Below, piece by piece: positions 1 through 12,155 of a stretch of DNA of 64,000 nt. Source of the DNA: Anodontia alba (lineage: Eukaryota > Mollusca > Bivalvia > Lucinida > Lucinidae); NCBI GenBank assembly GCA_964016985.1, contig OZ024826.1:74697182-74761181 (forward strand). Reading direction: 5' to 3'. The notes beneath the pieces were generated by a model. It searched no databases, had not been told where the DNA came from, and saw only the letters and a program-made list of their open reading frames with translations. Within the stretch, counting starts at the first letter, position 1, and the number at the start of each line of letters is the position of its first letter. The position numbers and the translations under genes were made by a program.

Positions 1-45
1 GTGACCCTAATGGGTTGACTGGGCCATAAAACCTCAGCACAGTCA
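1..45 (+). mobile_element. SINE family A, 3' end only (window edge)
   Basis: The first 45 bases match the 3' end of the SINE at 3997-4303. They are cut by the window start, so the upstream part probably lies just outside. Confidence 0.7.
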
Positions 46-1815
46 ATCAATGGATGCTACATGCAAATTGCTTCTATTGATGACAATTTGTCAGGGTCTA
101 ATCTTTTTTTCAAACTTATCAACAGGTAGCAAAATGGATATGTTAAAATTTTAGGACAAGTATGGTAAGGAGTTAAGGTGTCCTACTAGTTAGGGTAAAT
201 GCAGTAAGAAAGAATATGGAAACATATGCGATGGAGCTAAAGTATGCTGTAGGACATACTATATAAATAAACTACTGAGCTTGTGTATAGAAATGTTAGA
301 AGTTAAGAAATGGTAGTCATATATTTAGATTCCTCCAGAAAGCATAGGGATAAGACAAAATATTTTGATTATTCCTCCATGAAAACATAATGTTGTTGGT
401 GCTCATTAGAAGTGCCTCGCCGAGGTAGTTTTATAGAGCACCCGCAACGTATGTTTTTATGGACAAATAAGAAAAATATCAATACTTTTCGATTGAGAAA
501 GTACCTTTTCTGGAGTCATGCTTTAATGTTTTTTTTGTTGTTTTTTTTGTTTGTTTTTTTCTTATTTTTTATCAGCACAGGGTGTAACTTAGAAGATGAC
601 TTTGATGAAGGGTTGAACACTATTTTTCTGTTGTTATTTTTGTGTGTGGGTGTTTTTGTTTTTGCTTTTTTAATTTATTTTATTCAATAAGAAAAAGTAT
701 TACCCATTATTCATATGCTATTTTTGTATAAGTATTATTAGGATGAATTAACCCTTAAAGCTCTAAACACAACCGTTACTGCAGGAGATGTTTTATTACT
801 ATTTTTCTTTTATTTTTTACAGAAAATAAGGATGACATTGCTTAGCAGATGATTCACATGAAATGTCATGCCTTTTTTTTCTCTGAAAAATAATTTAAAA
901 AAATTAGAATGTTGCCTACTACAATTTTGCATAGCTCTTAAATAAATGAGCTGAACCATGACAAAATTGTGTCTTCAGGACCATATGGACAGTAAAGATC
1001 TATTTAACCCTTACATCGCCAATCACAACTGCAGTAGAAAACAATTTTACTTTTACTTTTTCAGAGAATAAAGTCTTGACATTTTATGTGAATCATCAGC
1101 CAAGCTGATGATTCACATGAAATGTCATGACTTATCTTCTCTGAAAAATAAATAATAATAAATAAAAAAATTCAAATGTCCGCTACAAATTTTGCTTGGC
1201 ACTTTAAGGGTTAAGCCAGAAAATGCATTTAGTCCACATTGAGTTTGTTGTATGTTGTCATATTTTACAGTACCGAACAATTTTATTAGTAAACAGTGAA
1301 GGCCCTGATCAGACTGCATGGATGGCCAGGCTGATCTGGTGTTTTGCTTCTTCAGATGCCCAGAGGGCATAGCTGATATGATAATACACTAGTTTTACCC
1401 ATACAAAAACTGAATGATTGTAATGGGATGGGGGTAAAATTACTTGTTAATTTCCAATATACATGTAATTTGAATGCTGTTTAATACAAGAATGTAAACT
1501 CTTACAGTTTGTTGTTTTAACACTGAAAACATTGTGCCGAAAGCTTTTCTTGCTTACCTATATTTATAGTGTTTATGTTTACCATATATTTACAATTTAT
1601 TATTTACAGTGTATTACTTCCTTCTACCTATGAGCGATGTCACTACTAAGCATATTTCATGCTTGAGCAGTCTGTTTCATTACGAAAACACGCCTATTCA
1701 AATATATTGAAAATATTACCATCAAAAAATGGCAATTTTTCAGATAAAAAATTCTGATATTTTTCATATTTCTGCCCAAAAACATAGACTGTGGGTACTC
1801 ATTAGAACTGCCTCG
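1..1815 (+). repeat. Copy 1 of a direct segmental duplication
   Basis: Bases 1-1815 repeat at 4264-5995 with only small indels and substitutions. The copy opens in the 3' end of SINE family A and carries the hairpin near 388-460, the foldback at 1066-1145, and the ctgatcag hairpin near 1285-1345. It runs into a truncated F1 MITE at about 1677-1800. Open frames here (for example 412-690) are shadows of low-complexity T-rich DNA. Confidence 0.9.
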
Positions 1816-2251
1816 GCTCCATCTCAGTCATTATTGGTATGCTCAGGTTGACATCACATAATGTCAAATGACTCAACAATCAATAATTGTGTAATATTTT
1901 AATCCAAAATACTTCAATGTCTTAGCACATTTATGTCGATTGGACTCTTCTACCACAACTCTTTTTTGGACTTGTCTGTTTCCGATAGCAGGGTGTCTGG
2001 TTAGTTTTTATTATTATTATGGTTTATAGAAATTCCTGTATTTAATACAAACAGTGTAGACCCTGATCAGACACTGTACTCTGCAGAGTCTGATCTGAGT
2101 CTGCACTATTTGCGATCTACCCATTTTGGGGTTTTCAGACCAAAATGGGTTAAAGAACTAGTCAGTGGTGAGTGTTGGAAGTGAACAAACTTTATAAGGT
2201 GTTCATAGCTCCAGATAAGACCCATTTTCAAACCAAAAAGTATTGATATTT

Positions 2252-2362
2252 TTCTTGTTTCTCCCTGAAAACATATATTGTGGGTACTCATTAGAAGTGC
2301 CTTAGCAAGGCACTTCGAATGAGTACCCACAAAATATGTTTATGAGAAGAAGTAAGAAAAAT
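2252..2362. repeat. Foldback element, family P2
   Basis: A near-perfect palindrome. The arm ttgtgggtactcattagaag runs into gccttagcaaggc and back through cttcgaatgagtacccacaa, flanked by matching 'tttctccctgaaaacata' and 'tatgtttatgagaagaagta' halves. It would form a hairpin of roughly 100 bases. The same design recurs at 3715-3830, 11606-11712, 32178-32282 and 58868-58976. Confidence 0.7.
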
Positions 2363-2698
2363 ATAGGAAACCTCACCTACCTTGAGCTATGAGTGTTATA
2401 TCAAGATCTCCTGAATTATATTATTGCATATTCTTTATGTCTCAGCAAACAGTGTAGATCTTGATTAGATGATATAATCTATTGTATATGATCTTGTTCT
2501 GTGCTGTTTGCCAGTGTAAGTTTTTAAGGATGCTGCTCATTAGTGTGTTAAAACATTATGAAGTTCAAATTGTCAAAATCCATTGTTTATATGTAAAATA
2601 TGGTATTATGTATTGACAACTTTACAGTATTTGTATATTTTCATCAGTATATATCTAATACATGTATTTATTTATCATCATATAGTATCATCTACTGG

Positions 2699-2789
2699 TT
2701 TATTTGTACTGGAGCATAGATCAATTATCAGTCCTGCCATTGTGATCGATAATCAATTAGTAATCAACAAAGATTTGGTCATGATTTTT
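2699..2789 (+). other. Possible exon or exon remnant, unassigned
   Basis: An open stretch after catcatatag reads SSTGLFVLEHRSIISPAIV then IDNQLVINKDL, which looks more protein-like than its surroundings. The acceptor is poor and the only donor-like site (ttg|gtcatg) is weak. I do not recognise the peptide. No neighbouring exon was found, so it may be chance or a relic. Confidence 0.15.
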
Positions 2790-3369
2790 ACCTGTCTTTC
2801 TGAGCATGCCTCTTATCATATATACTTTACGGTATGTAGACTGAGCATCAATGTAGATCTAGATGAGACACCACAAAATGCGGCATCTAATCAAGATCTA
2901 CACTATTTGCCACTCATCCAGCTATTTTTAGACACAGCATTGGGTAGTAAATTGTACTTGTTGAAATTTTAGATAAAGTATGGTAAGGAGTTTAGGTGTC
3001 TGAACATTTAGGGTAAATACGATAAAGTAACAGACACAGAAGTCAAATGATTGATTATTAGAAAATCTATAACAATAATCATTTTTGTGGAATTTATTGA
3101 TCAATTAATTAATGGTCCGATTAATTGTAGCATCCTTTCAGAAGGGTGGAAAATGTACCAAATGTATTCGATCCTTATAATATTCAGACTGAGATGCCTG
3201 AGTAGATAGTGTTAACCAAGATCAAATTGCTCCTTGTTTTTAGAGCAGTTTGATCAAGGCCTGCACTATTTGCTGAGCCAGCAAAATTTAGATCCATTTC
3301 TAGGTAGCAAATTGGTTTGTTCAGAGTTCAGATTTTGTATGGTGAGAAGTATTTAATGTCCATATGGCT

Positions 3370-3675
3370 GGGTAAATGTCCCCCTTCTAATTGGAAGTTT
3401 GTGTGTTTGATCCCCTGCCAGGTCATACCAAACTATTTTCTAAACTTGGTAATAGCTGCCCTTTTGTTTAGTGCACAGCAAGAAGAGGTAGGACTGATCA
3501 CACTAGTACTAGTGATAATATCCTGTTAGTGTGTCTGTGGTGCAATATGGCAGTGTGGCTGAATTAAAACAAATAGAGAAAGAATCAGTTTGTTCCCACT
3601 TTCACGTCCAGACACAGCATGCAACACGACTGAAAGATTGTTGACAGCGGTGTTAAACCTAACCTAAAACAAACA
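3370..3675 (+). mobile_element. SINE family B, probable
   Basis: A B-box-like gtgtttgatcccctgcc lies near the start. The 3' end reads gattgttgacagcggtgtta followed by an AAAC-rich tail. The same tail (ttgttgaaagcgacgtaaaa) occurs at 14042-14122, and the inverse with a clear tRNA-like head at 62325-62520. The 5' end is degraded. Confidence 0.5.
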
Positions 3676-3714
3676 TCTAACCTAGCTTCAGATAAGAGGG
3701 AGTCCTGTCATAAT

Positions 3715-3830
3715 ATTTTTCTTGTTTCTTCTCTAAAACATATGTTGTGGGTACTCATTAGAAGTGCCTTAGCAAGGCGCTTCTAATGAGTACCCACAAC
3801 TTGTGTTTATATCGAAAAATAAGAAAATTA
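3715..3830. repeat. Foldback element, family P2
   Basis: The arms tgtgggtactcattagaagt and cttctaatgagtacccacaa flank the core gccttagcaaggc. Outer arms are tttcttctctaaaacatatg on the left and a less well conserved half on the right. Confidence 0.7.
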
Positions 3831-3996
3831 TCAGTACTTTTTGGTTGAAAAAGTGCCTTATTTGGAGCTGTGATCCATGTTATGGTTTTTGAATATTATT
3901 AATATTAGCATTATCATGCTGGGTAAAATATTCAACAGATGACATATTTAAATATGTTTCATATTTTTCCCCAGAAAACAAGGTTGGGCACTTCAT

Positions 3997-4303
3997 GCCG
4001 GCCTTGGTGGATCAGTCGGATGTGCCTCGGACTGGTGATCAGGAGGTCGAGGGTTTAATCCCTGCTGGGTCTGGCAACATTCTTTCATGGAGATTGATTA
4101 TGAAATATTTTCTAATGTCATTCTTTCCCTTCTGCTGATTCAAGAAAGGCAGTCATCAGTTTCTGGGGAAAGAATGTGCACAAGTACTCATTATCGGCTT
4201 TAATTTACGGAGGACTAAGCCTGTCCAGTAAAAATGTGGTTACATATACTGACCGGCTCGACGTGACCCTGATGGGTTGACTGGGCCATAAAACCTCAGC
4301 ACA
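3997..4303 (+). mobile_element. tRNA-derived SINE, family A
   Basis: The element begins gccggccttggtggatcag with a tRNA-like A box, followed by a B-box-like aggtcgagggtttaatccc, a conserved body (ttctttcatggagattgatt) and the end ctgggccataaaacctcagc. The same sequence occurs inverted at 12156-12452 and 63260-63573, and its last part opens the window at 1-45. It is Pol III-type by structure and needs a LINE for mobility. Confidence 0.75.
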
Positions 4304-5995
4304 GTCAATCAATGGATGCTACATGCAAATTGCTTCTATTGATGACAATTTGTCAGGGTCTAATCTTTTTTTCAAACTTATCAACAGGTAGCAAAATGGA
4401 TATGTTAAACTTTTGGGACAAGTATGGTAAGGAGTTAAGGTGTCCCACTAGTTAGGGTAAATGCAGTAAGAAAGAATATGGAAACATATGCGATGGAGCT
4501 AAAGTATGCTGTAGGACATACTATATTAAACAAACTACTGAGTTAGTCAAACATTCAGATTTCTCCAGAAAGCATAGGGATAAGACAAAATGTTTTGATT
4601 ATTCTGTCATGAAAACATAATGTTATTGGTGCTCATTAGAAGTGCCTCACCGAGGTGGTTTTATAGAGCACCGGCAATATATGTTTTTATGGACAAATAA
4701 GAAAAATATATTTTTTTGTTGTTTTGTTGTTGTTTTTTCTTATCTTTTATCAGCACAGGGTGACTTAGAAGATGACTTTGATGAAGGGTTGAACACTATT
4801 TTTCTGTTGGTTTTTTTTTGTGTGTGTGTTTTTGTTTTTGTTTTTTTAATTTATTTTATTTAATAAAAAAAAGTATTACCCATTATTCATATGCTATTTT
4901 TGTATAAGTATTATTAGGATGAATTAACCCTTAAAGCTCTAAACACAACTGCAGGAGATGTTTTATTACTATTTTTCTTATTTTTAGAGAAAATAAGGAT
5001 GACATAGCTTAGCAGATGATTCACATGAAATGTCATGCCTTGTTTTTCTCTGAAAAATAATTTTAAAAATTAGAATGTTGCCTACTACAATTTTGCATAG
5101 CTCTTTAATGGTTAAAATAAATGAGCTGAACCATGACAAAATTGTGTCTTCAGGACCATATGGACAGTAAAGATCTATTTAACCCTTACATCGCCAATCA
5201 CAACTGCAGTAGAAAACAATTTTACTTTTACTTTTTCAGAGAATAAAGTCTTGACATTTCATGTGAATCATCAGCCAAGCTGATGATTCACATGAAATGT
5301 CAAGACTTATCTTCTCTGAAAAATAAATAATAATAAATAAAAAATTCAAATGTTGTCCGCTACAAATTTTCCTTGGTACTTTAAGGGTTAAGCCAGAAAA
5401 TGCATTTAGTCCACATTGAGTTTGTTGTATGTTGTCATATTTTACAGTACCGAACAATTTTATTAGTAAACAGTGAAGTCCCTGATCAGACTGCATGGAT
5501 GGCCAGGCTGATCTGGTGTTTTGCTGCTTCAGATGCCCCGAGGGCATAGCTGATATGATAATACACTAGTTTTACCCATACAAAAAATGAATGAGTGTAA
5601 TGGGATGGGGGTAAAATTACTTGTTAATTTCCAATATACATGTAATTTGAATGCTGTTTAATACAAGAATGTAAACTCTTACAGTTTGTTGTTTTAACAC
5701 TGAAAACATTGTGCCGAAAGCTTTTCTTGCTTACCTATATTTATAATGTTTATGTTTACCATATACATGTATTTACAATTTATTATTTACAGTGTATTAC
5801 TTCCTTCTACCTATGAGCGATGTCACTACTAAGCATATTTCATGCTTGAGCAGTCTGTTTCATTACGAAAACATGCCTATTCAAATATATTGAAAATTTT
5901 ACCACCAAAAAATGGTAATTTTTCAGATAAAAAATTCTGATATATTCATATTTCTGCTCAAAATATAGAATGTGGGTACTTGTTAGAACCGCCTC
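4264..5995 (+). repeat. Copy 2 of the segmental duplication
   Basis: This repeats 1-1815 in the same orientation, offset by 4263 bp. Distinct indels (a shortened T-rich stretch near 4710, an extra 'atggttaa' near 5107) show the copies have diverged independently. Homology ends inside the F1 MITE, intact here but truncated in copy 1. Confidence 0.9.
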
Positions 5996-6136
5996 GCAGA
6001 GGCGGTTCTAAAGAGTACCCACAATCTATGTTTTTGAGCAGAAATAACAAAAATATTGTATACCCCTGTAAACCCCAGTTTTACTATATAAAAGTGGGGT
6101 TTAAGGGGGTCAAAATTATATAGGTAGGTTTTCGTG
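5861..6136. mobile_element. MITE family F1, copy 1
   Basis: The terminal inverted repeats are cattacgaaaacatgcctat and the inverse ending ggttttcgtgatg. Inside is a long palindrome centred near cctcgcagagg, plus a second hairpin built on aaaccccagtttt / aaaagtggggttt. There is no coding capacity. A 46-bp direct repeat abuts both ends (5815-5860 and 6139-6184). Confidence 0.75.
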
Positions 6137-6699
6137 ATGAGCGATATCACTACTAAGCATATTTCATGCTTCAGCAGTCTGTTTTAAAAACTGTCATGTG
6201 CCTATTTGGAATAGATTGTACATGTGCACAATAGTTTGCATATGGTAAATGTCCTAAAATTTTGTATACCAACATTTGTGACAAAATGACATGCAAAAAG
6301 TGCATACCCAGACCAAGCTGCTTCTAAAGAAGCTGTATTGTTTGCCTTTCCACCTTATAGTGTGTTTACCTATTTTATCCTTTTTAGGGGTCTCCAGACT
6401 AAAATGGGCAAAAAAAATGAAACAGGCCATTATGTTATAGACTTGATTAACTACAAGAGCTTAGCTTATTAACAATTGTTGCCTTGGTTACGTGTAAGTT
6501 ACATTCCTTCACATCAGAATGCCAGGTATAAGCCATGACATGAAAAACAGATTGTTCTGCATACAGGAATGCTTAATGCACTTTTGAACACAATGGACTT
6601 TCGAGTAAACACTTAGCAGTCTGGAAAAAAAATTTAGCAGACAACATTTGGAGACAATTTGCATGAAATGTCAAATCCTGTTTTCTTGGGAAAAGCATT

Positions 6700-7900
6700 G
6701 GGGTGACTTGTAGATCAAAAGTAGTTAAAATCGTTCCGATCGGAAATCCAAGATGGCCGCCATGGTGGCCATCTTGAAAATCTATTTTTCGTTTCTTCTC
6801 CTAAACCCAAAAGCCAATTGACTCGAAACTTGGTAGGAAGCATCGGTATAATTTGTAGATCAAAAATAGCAAAAATTATCCCGATCAGAAATCCAAGATG
6901 GCCACCATCTTGAAAATCTATTTTTCACTTCTCCTGAACCAAAAGGACAATGGACTCCAAACTTGGTAGGAAGCATCAGGATGACTTGTAGATCAAAAAT
7001 AGCTAAAATAGTGCTGATCAGAAATCCAAGATGGCCGCCATGGTGTCTATCTTGAAAATCTATTTTTCACTTCTTCTCCTAAACCCAAAAGCCAATTGAC
7101 ATGAAACTTGGTAGGAAGCATCGGGGTGACTTATAGATCAAAAATGGCTAAAATCCTTCCGATTGGAAATCAAAGATGACCCCCATGGCGACTGTCTTGA
7201 AAATCTATTTTTCACTTCTTCTCCTGAACCAAAAGGCTTATTGACTTTAAACTAGGTAGGAAGCATCGGGGTGACAGGTAGATCAAAATAGCTAAAACTG
7301 TCCAAGAAATCCAAGATGGCCACCATGACAGCCATCTTGAAAATCTGTTTTTCGCTTCTTCTCCTGAACTGAAAGGCCAACTGACTCGAAACTTGGTAGG
7401 AAGCATTGGGGTGACTTGTAGATCTAAAATAGCTTAAATTATTTGGATGGGAAATCCGTGGCGGCCATCTTGAAACTCTTTTTTTTTCACTTATTTTCCA
7501 GAACCAAAGGGCCAATTGATTTGAAAATTGGTAGTAAGCATCGGGATGACTTTTAGATCAAAAATAGCTAAAATCGTTCTGATCGGAAATTTAAGATGGC
7601 GGCCATCGTGAAAATCTATTTTTTGCTTCTTCTTCCGAACTGAAAGTCCAATTGACTCGAAACTTGGTAGGAAGCATTGGGGTGACTTGTAGATAAAAAA
7701 TAGCTCAAATCATTTCGATAGGAAATCCCAATTTGCAGCCATGGCAGCCATATTGAACTTTTTCTCCTGAACCTATAGGGCAATGGACTCGAAGTTCATT
7801 GGAAGTATCGAGGTGACTTGTAGATCAACAGAAGCTAAAATCATTCTGATTGGAAATCCAAGATGGCTGCCATCTTGTTTATCTTTATTATATTTCCCTG
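6700..7900. repeat. Tandem array, about 141-bp unit, roughly 8 copies
   Basis: Each unit contains gaaacttggtaggaagcatc, a gtagatcaaaaatagctaaa stretch, aatccaagatggccgccat and an inverted gccatcttgaaaatctattt. Successive copies of the 'ttggtaggaagcat' landmark are 129-145 bp apart. It lies inside the Helitron-like element whose 3' end is at 8472. Minus-strand open frames here (7212-7955) are repeat shadows. Confidence 0.85.
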
Positions 7901-8069
7901 CCACTGTGCTGTTTACATGTATAAAATCATGATTCTTCAGAAACCACTTAGCCAATTGCCACCAAATTTCACATTGATCCTACTGTTGAAATGTGATTGA
8001 GAGTCTGTTCAAATGATCACGCTCCATTGATTGTCATGCCATATATATTCTTCTTCAAAATTAAGAACT

Positions 8070-8347
8070 CATTACGAAAACATACCTATATAATTTTGAC
8101 CCCATTAAACCCCACATTTATATAGCAAAACAGGGGTTTACAGGGGTATATACTATTTTTTTTATTTCTGCTCAAAAACATAGATTGTGGGTACTCGTTA
8201 GCACTGCCTCTTTAAGGCGGTTCTAACGAGTACCCATAATCTATATTTTGAGAAGAAATATGAAAAATATCAGAATTTTTATCTCAAAACATTCAGTTTT
8301 TGGTGGTGAAATTTTCAATGAATTTGAATAGGCATGTTTTTGTTATG
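8070..8347. mobile_element. MITE family F1, copy 2
   Basis: It starts cattacgaaaacatacctat and ends ataggcatgtttttgttatg. An internal palindrome is built on gtgggtactcgttag with the core cctctttaagg. The inverted match continues outward (ttaagaac / gttcttaa), suggesting insertion at a palindromic target or longer ancestral termini. Confidence 0.75.
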
Positions 8348-8822
8348 TTCTTAAATGATGATATTTTCATTAGTTGTGATGACAGGATTGGAAAAAATGT
8401 TGCATAACATCCACTTATCTGCAGTGGCTTTGTCACTCAGGTGAGCGACCCGTGGCCCGTGGGCCTCTTGTTAAATATAATGGCAAACAGATAGGCCCTG
8501 AGCAAACAATGTAGACGAGCAGGCCATCTTGGCTTTTGTTATTTGCATAATATGTGCTGCATGAAACAAAAAAAATGCTTTGAACATGCTCAAAATGTGC
8601 AGATTCAGTTCATCCTGCGCATGCGCAAAGTAACATCTGGGCCTTTGCTCTTGTATTCATAGCCTCTGTAGTATCAAATTATTCTGTTAGCAGAAAGTGA
8701 AGGCCCTGATTAGACTGCACAAATGGGCAGGCTGATCTGGGCCTTCACTGTCCACATATGCCCAAAGACACATTTTTTCATGGTGCTGCACGATATACTG
8801 TATTATCTGAAACTTTTCTAGT

Positions 8823-9101
8823 CATTACGAAAACATGCCTGTTCAAATATACTGAAAATTTTACCACCAAAAAATGCAAATTTTCAGATAAAAAATTCTG
8901 ATATTTTTCATATTTCTGCTCAAAATATAGATTGTGGGTACTCGTTAGAACCGCCTCAAAGAGGCAGTGCTAACGAGTACTCACAATCTATGTTTTTGAG
9001 CAGAAATAAGAAAAATAGTATATACCCCTGTAAACCCCATTTTTACTATATAGGAGCGGGGTTTAAGGGGGTCAAAATTATATAGGCAAGTTTTCGTGAT
9101 G
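8823..9101. mobile_element. MITE family F1, copy 3 (inverted orientation)
   Basis: Termini are cattacgaaaacatgcctg and gcaagttttcgtgatg. It is oriented like the 5861 copy and opposite to those at 8070, 13525 and 24686. The palindrome core is cctcaaagagg. Confidence 0.75.
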
Positions 9102-9260
9102 AATTTCTGTGGGAAATATAACATTACATTAACCTCTATTTCACACTAAATACTTGGACATTTTAACCCTTTATCATTTGAACCATAGAGTTTAAACTAT
9201 TGGACTACCTGATAATTTGTCTATCAGATGAGGAGTTAAAGAGGAGTATTTGATGATAAT

Positions 9261-11590
9261 TATACCCCCGACATACGAAGTATGTGGGGGTATATAGTTT
9301 TCACTTTTCCGTTCGTCCTTTCGTTTGTACGTTCGTTCGTTTGTTCGTCTTTCCGTCACAGGGTCAAAGTTTTTGCGTTAAAGTTTATAAGACCTCATAT
9401 TTTGAAGATCCTTCGAAGGATTTCGTTCATATTTGGCATGATGGTAGATATAGGTCTAAAGTTTTTATCAGCACCATCCCCACCCGGGGGTGACCTTGGG
9501 GTCAAGGTCACGGACTTAGAATTTTCATAAAAAAGTTACAGGGTCAAAGTTTTTGTGTTAAAATTATAAGACCTCATATTTTGAAGACCCTTTGATGGAT
9601 TTCGTTCACTAATGGCATGATGGTAGATATAGGTCTAAAGTTTTTATCCGCACCATCCCCACCCCGGGGGTGACCTTGGGGTCAAGGTCACAGACTTAGA
9701 ATTTTCGTGAAAAAAGTCAAAGTTTTTTGTGTTTATAGCTACATCATCAAGACCCTTGAGGAATTTCATTTATATTTGACATGTTGGTAGATATCGGCCT
9801 AGCTTCTTACTCGGCATGATCCCCATCCTGGATGTGACCGAGGTCAAGGTCACGAACTTAGAATTTTCATATAAAAGTAAAAATTTTTGCGTTTAAGTTT
9901 ATATAGCCATATCATCAAGACCTTTTATTAAATTTCATTATCCCCTAACTGAAAGGTTGAGCTGATATAGCTATCAGCAAGGAATCTGTTTGTCTGTCCG
10001 TCAGTCCGTTGAAGTATTATTCGTTTATACTTTATTTTTGTCTTAGGGTCAAAGTTTTTGCATTAAAGTTTATAAGACCTCATATTTTGAAGACCCTTTG
10101 ATGGATTTCATTCATATTTGGCATGATGGTAGATATAGGTCTTAAGATTTTATCAGCACCATTTCCACCCCGGGGGTGACCTTGGGGTCAAGGTCACAGA
10201 ATTTTCATAAAAAACTCAAAGTTTTTTGTGTTTAAGTTTATATAACCATATCATGAAGACCCTTGAGGAATTTCATTTATATTTGACATGTTGGTAGATA
10301 TTGGCCTAGTGTCTTACTCCGCATGATCCCCACACAGGTGTGACCGAGGTCAAGGTCACGAACTGAGAATTTCCATATTAAAGTAAAAAATTTTGCGTTT
10401 AAGTTTAGATAGCCATATCATCAAGACCTTTTATTAAATTTCATTATCCCCTAACTGAACGGTTGAGCAGATATAGCTATCAGCAAGAAATCTGTTCATC
10501 TGTCCGTCCATCCTTTGAAACATTATTTGTTCATACTTTATTTTTGTCTTTGGGTCAAAGTTTTTGCGTTAAAGTTTATAGGACCTCATATTTTGAAGAC
10601 CCTTTGATGGATTTCATTCATATATGGCATGATGGTAGATATAGGTCTAAAGTTTTTATCAGCACCATCGCTATCCTCCTACTGAGAGGTTTAGGAGATA
10701 TAGCTATCAGCATGGAATTCATCCATTCATCCATCCATCCATTTGTCTGTCCATAAATGCATTATTGTGCAACCCATAACTCCTAACTACCCTTTGAGCT
10801 ATTTTCAGGAAACTGACAGGTTGTAGAGGGCATTTGGTAGGGTGTCAGGTACAAGAAAGACTAACTGACTTGGTCCATGAGTTATCTCCCCTTGTCTCCA
10901 GAATTGTAAAAATTTTGTGCAAACCATAACTTTAAAACATGTTAAGATATTTTCATGATACTTCACCAGTATGTATAGGACATTGAGTAGCATATCACAT
11001 CAAGAATGACTTTCTGACTCCATTCTGCAGTTTTCTCCCTTGGTTATTTAAATCTTGTGCGGGCAATAACTCTAAAAATTCTTTAAGATATTTTTGTGAT
11101 ACTTTACCGATATGTAGAGAGCATTGAGTAGGCAGGTTACCTTAAAATTTTCATTAAAATTTATATAGCTATATTATGAAGACCCTTTTGTTGGTTTCAT
11201 TAATATTAAGCATGATGGTATACAAATGTATATACAATGTAGGTCTAAAGTTTTTCTCGGCACCATCCCCAAGCTGGGGCATGGCTTTTAAGTCAAGGTC
11301 ACAGACTTTTCATACAAATGTCATTTTTGCTTATATTATAAAGACTGATTGATTTCACTAGTATTTGGTGATAGTTATAGGGCTAAAGTTTTATTAAGCT
11401 CAATCCATGCACCTGTGCCTGTTCTTTGAGGTCAAGGGCTTCATATTATGTGTGATTGAAGTTTTTCAATGTTATCACACAAAGCATATAACTGCCATCT
11501 CCAGAGTCAAAGCTACATACTTTGTGCTCTTTAAAAACTGGCGGTAGCCCTGGTCGGGGGTATACGTGCCCCACTGGGCACTTTGTCTAG
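9261..11590 (+). mobile_element. Helitron2/HINE-like non-autonomous element (family H1)
   Basis: The 5' end tatacccccgacatacgaag is followed by gtatgtgggggtata, a subterminal hairpin. The 3' end has the inverted terminal motif tcgggggtata, then a gtgccc-cact-gggcac hairpin, then tttgtctag, with TT after. Terminal motifs inverted to each other, a 3' hairpin, a CTAG end and a T-T target are the diagnostic layout of Helentron/Helitron2-derived elements. No Rep/helicase coding is present. The body is internal repeats on the motif gggtcaaagtttttgcgtta. Confidence 0.65.
9361..10720. repeat. Nested internal repeats of the H1 element
   Basis: The landmark gggtcaaagtttttgcgtta (with variants) occurs near 9361, 9541, 10047 and 10555. 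The first spacing is 180 bp and the next two about 506-508 bp. Thus a short unit is embedded in a higher-order unit that also carries 'cattatcccctaactgaa' and 'gatatagctatcagca'. Confidence 0.7.
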
Positions 11591-11605
11591 TTTTGGGATT
11601 TTTTG

Positions 11606-11712
11606 TTCTTATTTCTCCATGAAAGCATATGTTGTAGGTACACATTAGAAGCACCTTACGTAGGTGCTTCGAATGAGTACCTACAGGATATGTTTTTATG
11701 GAGAGTTGGAGA
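11606..11712. repeat. Foldback element, family P2
   Basis: The palindrome core is gcaccttacgtaggtgc. Arms are ttgtaggtacacattagaag and cttcgaatgagtacctacag, with outer halves tttctccatgaaagcatatg and catatgtttttatggaga-like. It sits immediately downstream of the H1 element. Confidence 0.7.
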
Positions 11713-12155
11713 AAATTATCCCAGAACTATTGTCAAATTCTTCTCTTTAATAACTTGTAGGCCATGATCAAACAGCTCCTTTTAGGCATTTTGGTCTAGG
11801 TCTTCACCGCTTGCTCATTATCCTCAGTCTGGATATTTTGATAAATATGATAATAGCCATTTTCAGAAGTTCTGGATCACATGCATGGGGTATTCCTAGA
11901 AATATGCATTGTGTATGCTTTTAGAAGAAATAAGATGATGGATGGACTGATTTTATGCTCAATGTTCCTTTTCAACGAACCCCTTGACTTCTCAAAGTAG
12001 GTGAAAATTCAAAGCAGTTTTGGAACTACACAATCGCATGCCCAGACAGTGTCGTGCATGCATCAATGCTCATGGGGCATGGACCAGGTCCAAAATGATG
12101 GCGAGTTTTCTGATCCATTCCCTGTGACAAATGGTGTTAAGCAAGGCTGTGTACT

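Larger units (their letters stand above)
6690..8472 (+). mobile_element. Helitron-like element (family H2), 5' end not seen
   Basis: The 3' terminus reads ctcaggtgagc, then a ggccc-gt-gggcc hairpin, then tcttgtt. This ending recurs at 16162-16197, in inverse at 19708-19745, and at 51311-51345. The body is the 141-bp array. The 5' end expected from sister copies (ctcacctgag) is not visible upstream. An F1 MITE (8070-8347) is inserted between the array and the 3' end. Confidence 0.55.

Noticed and set aside
412..690. 92-residue open frame rich in Phe and Leu
   Set aside because: Arises from T-rich low-complexity DNA. The duplicated copy at 4642 does not keep the same protein.
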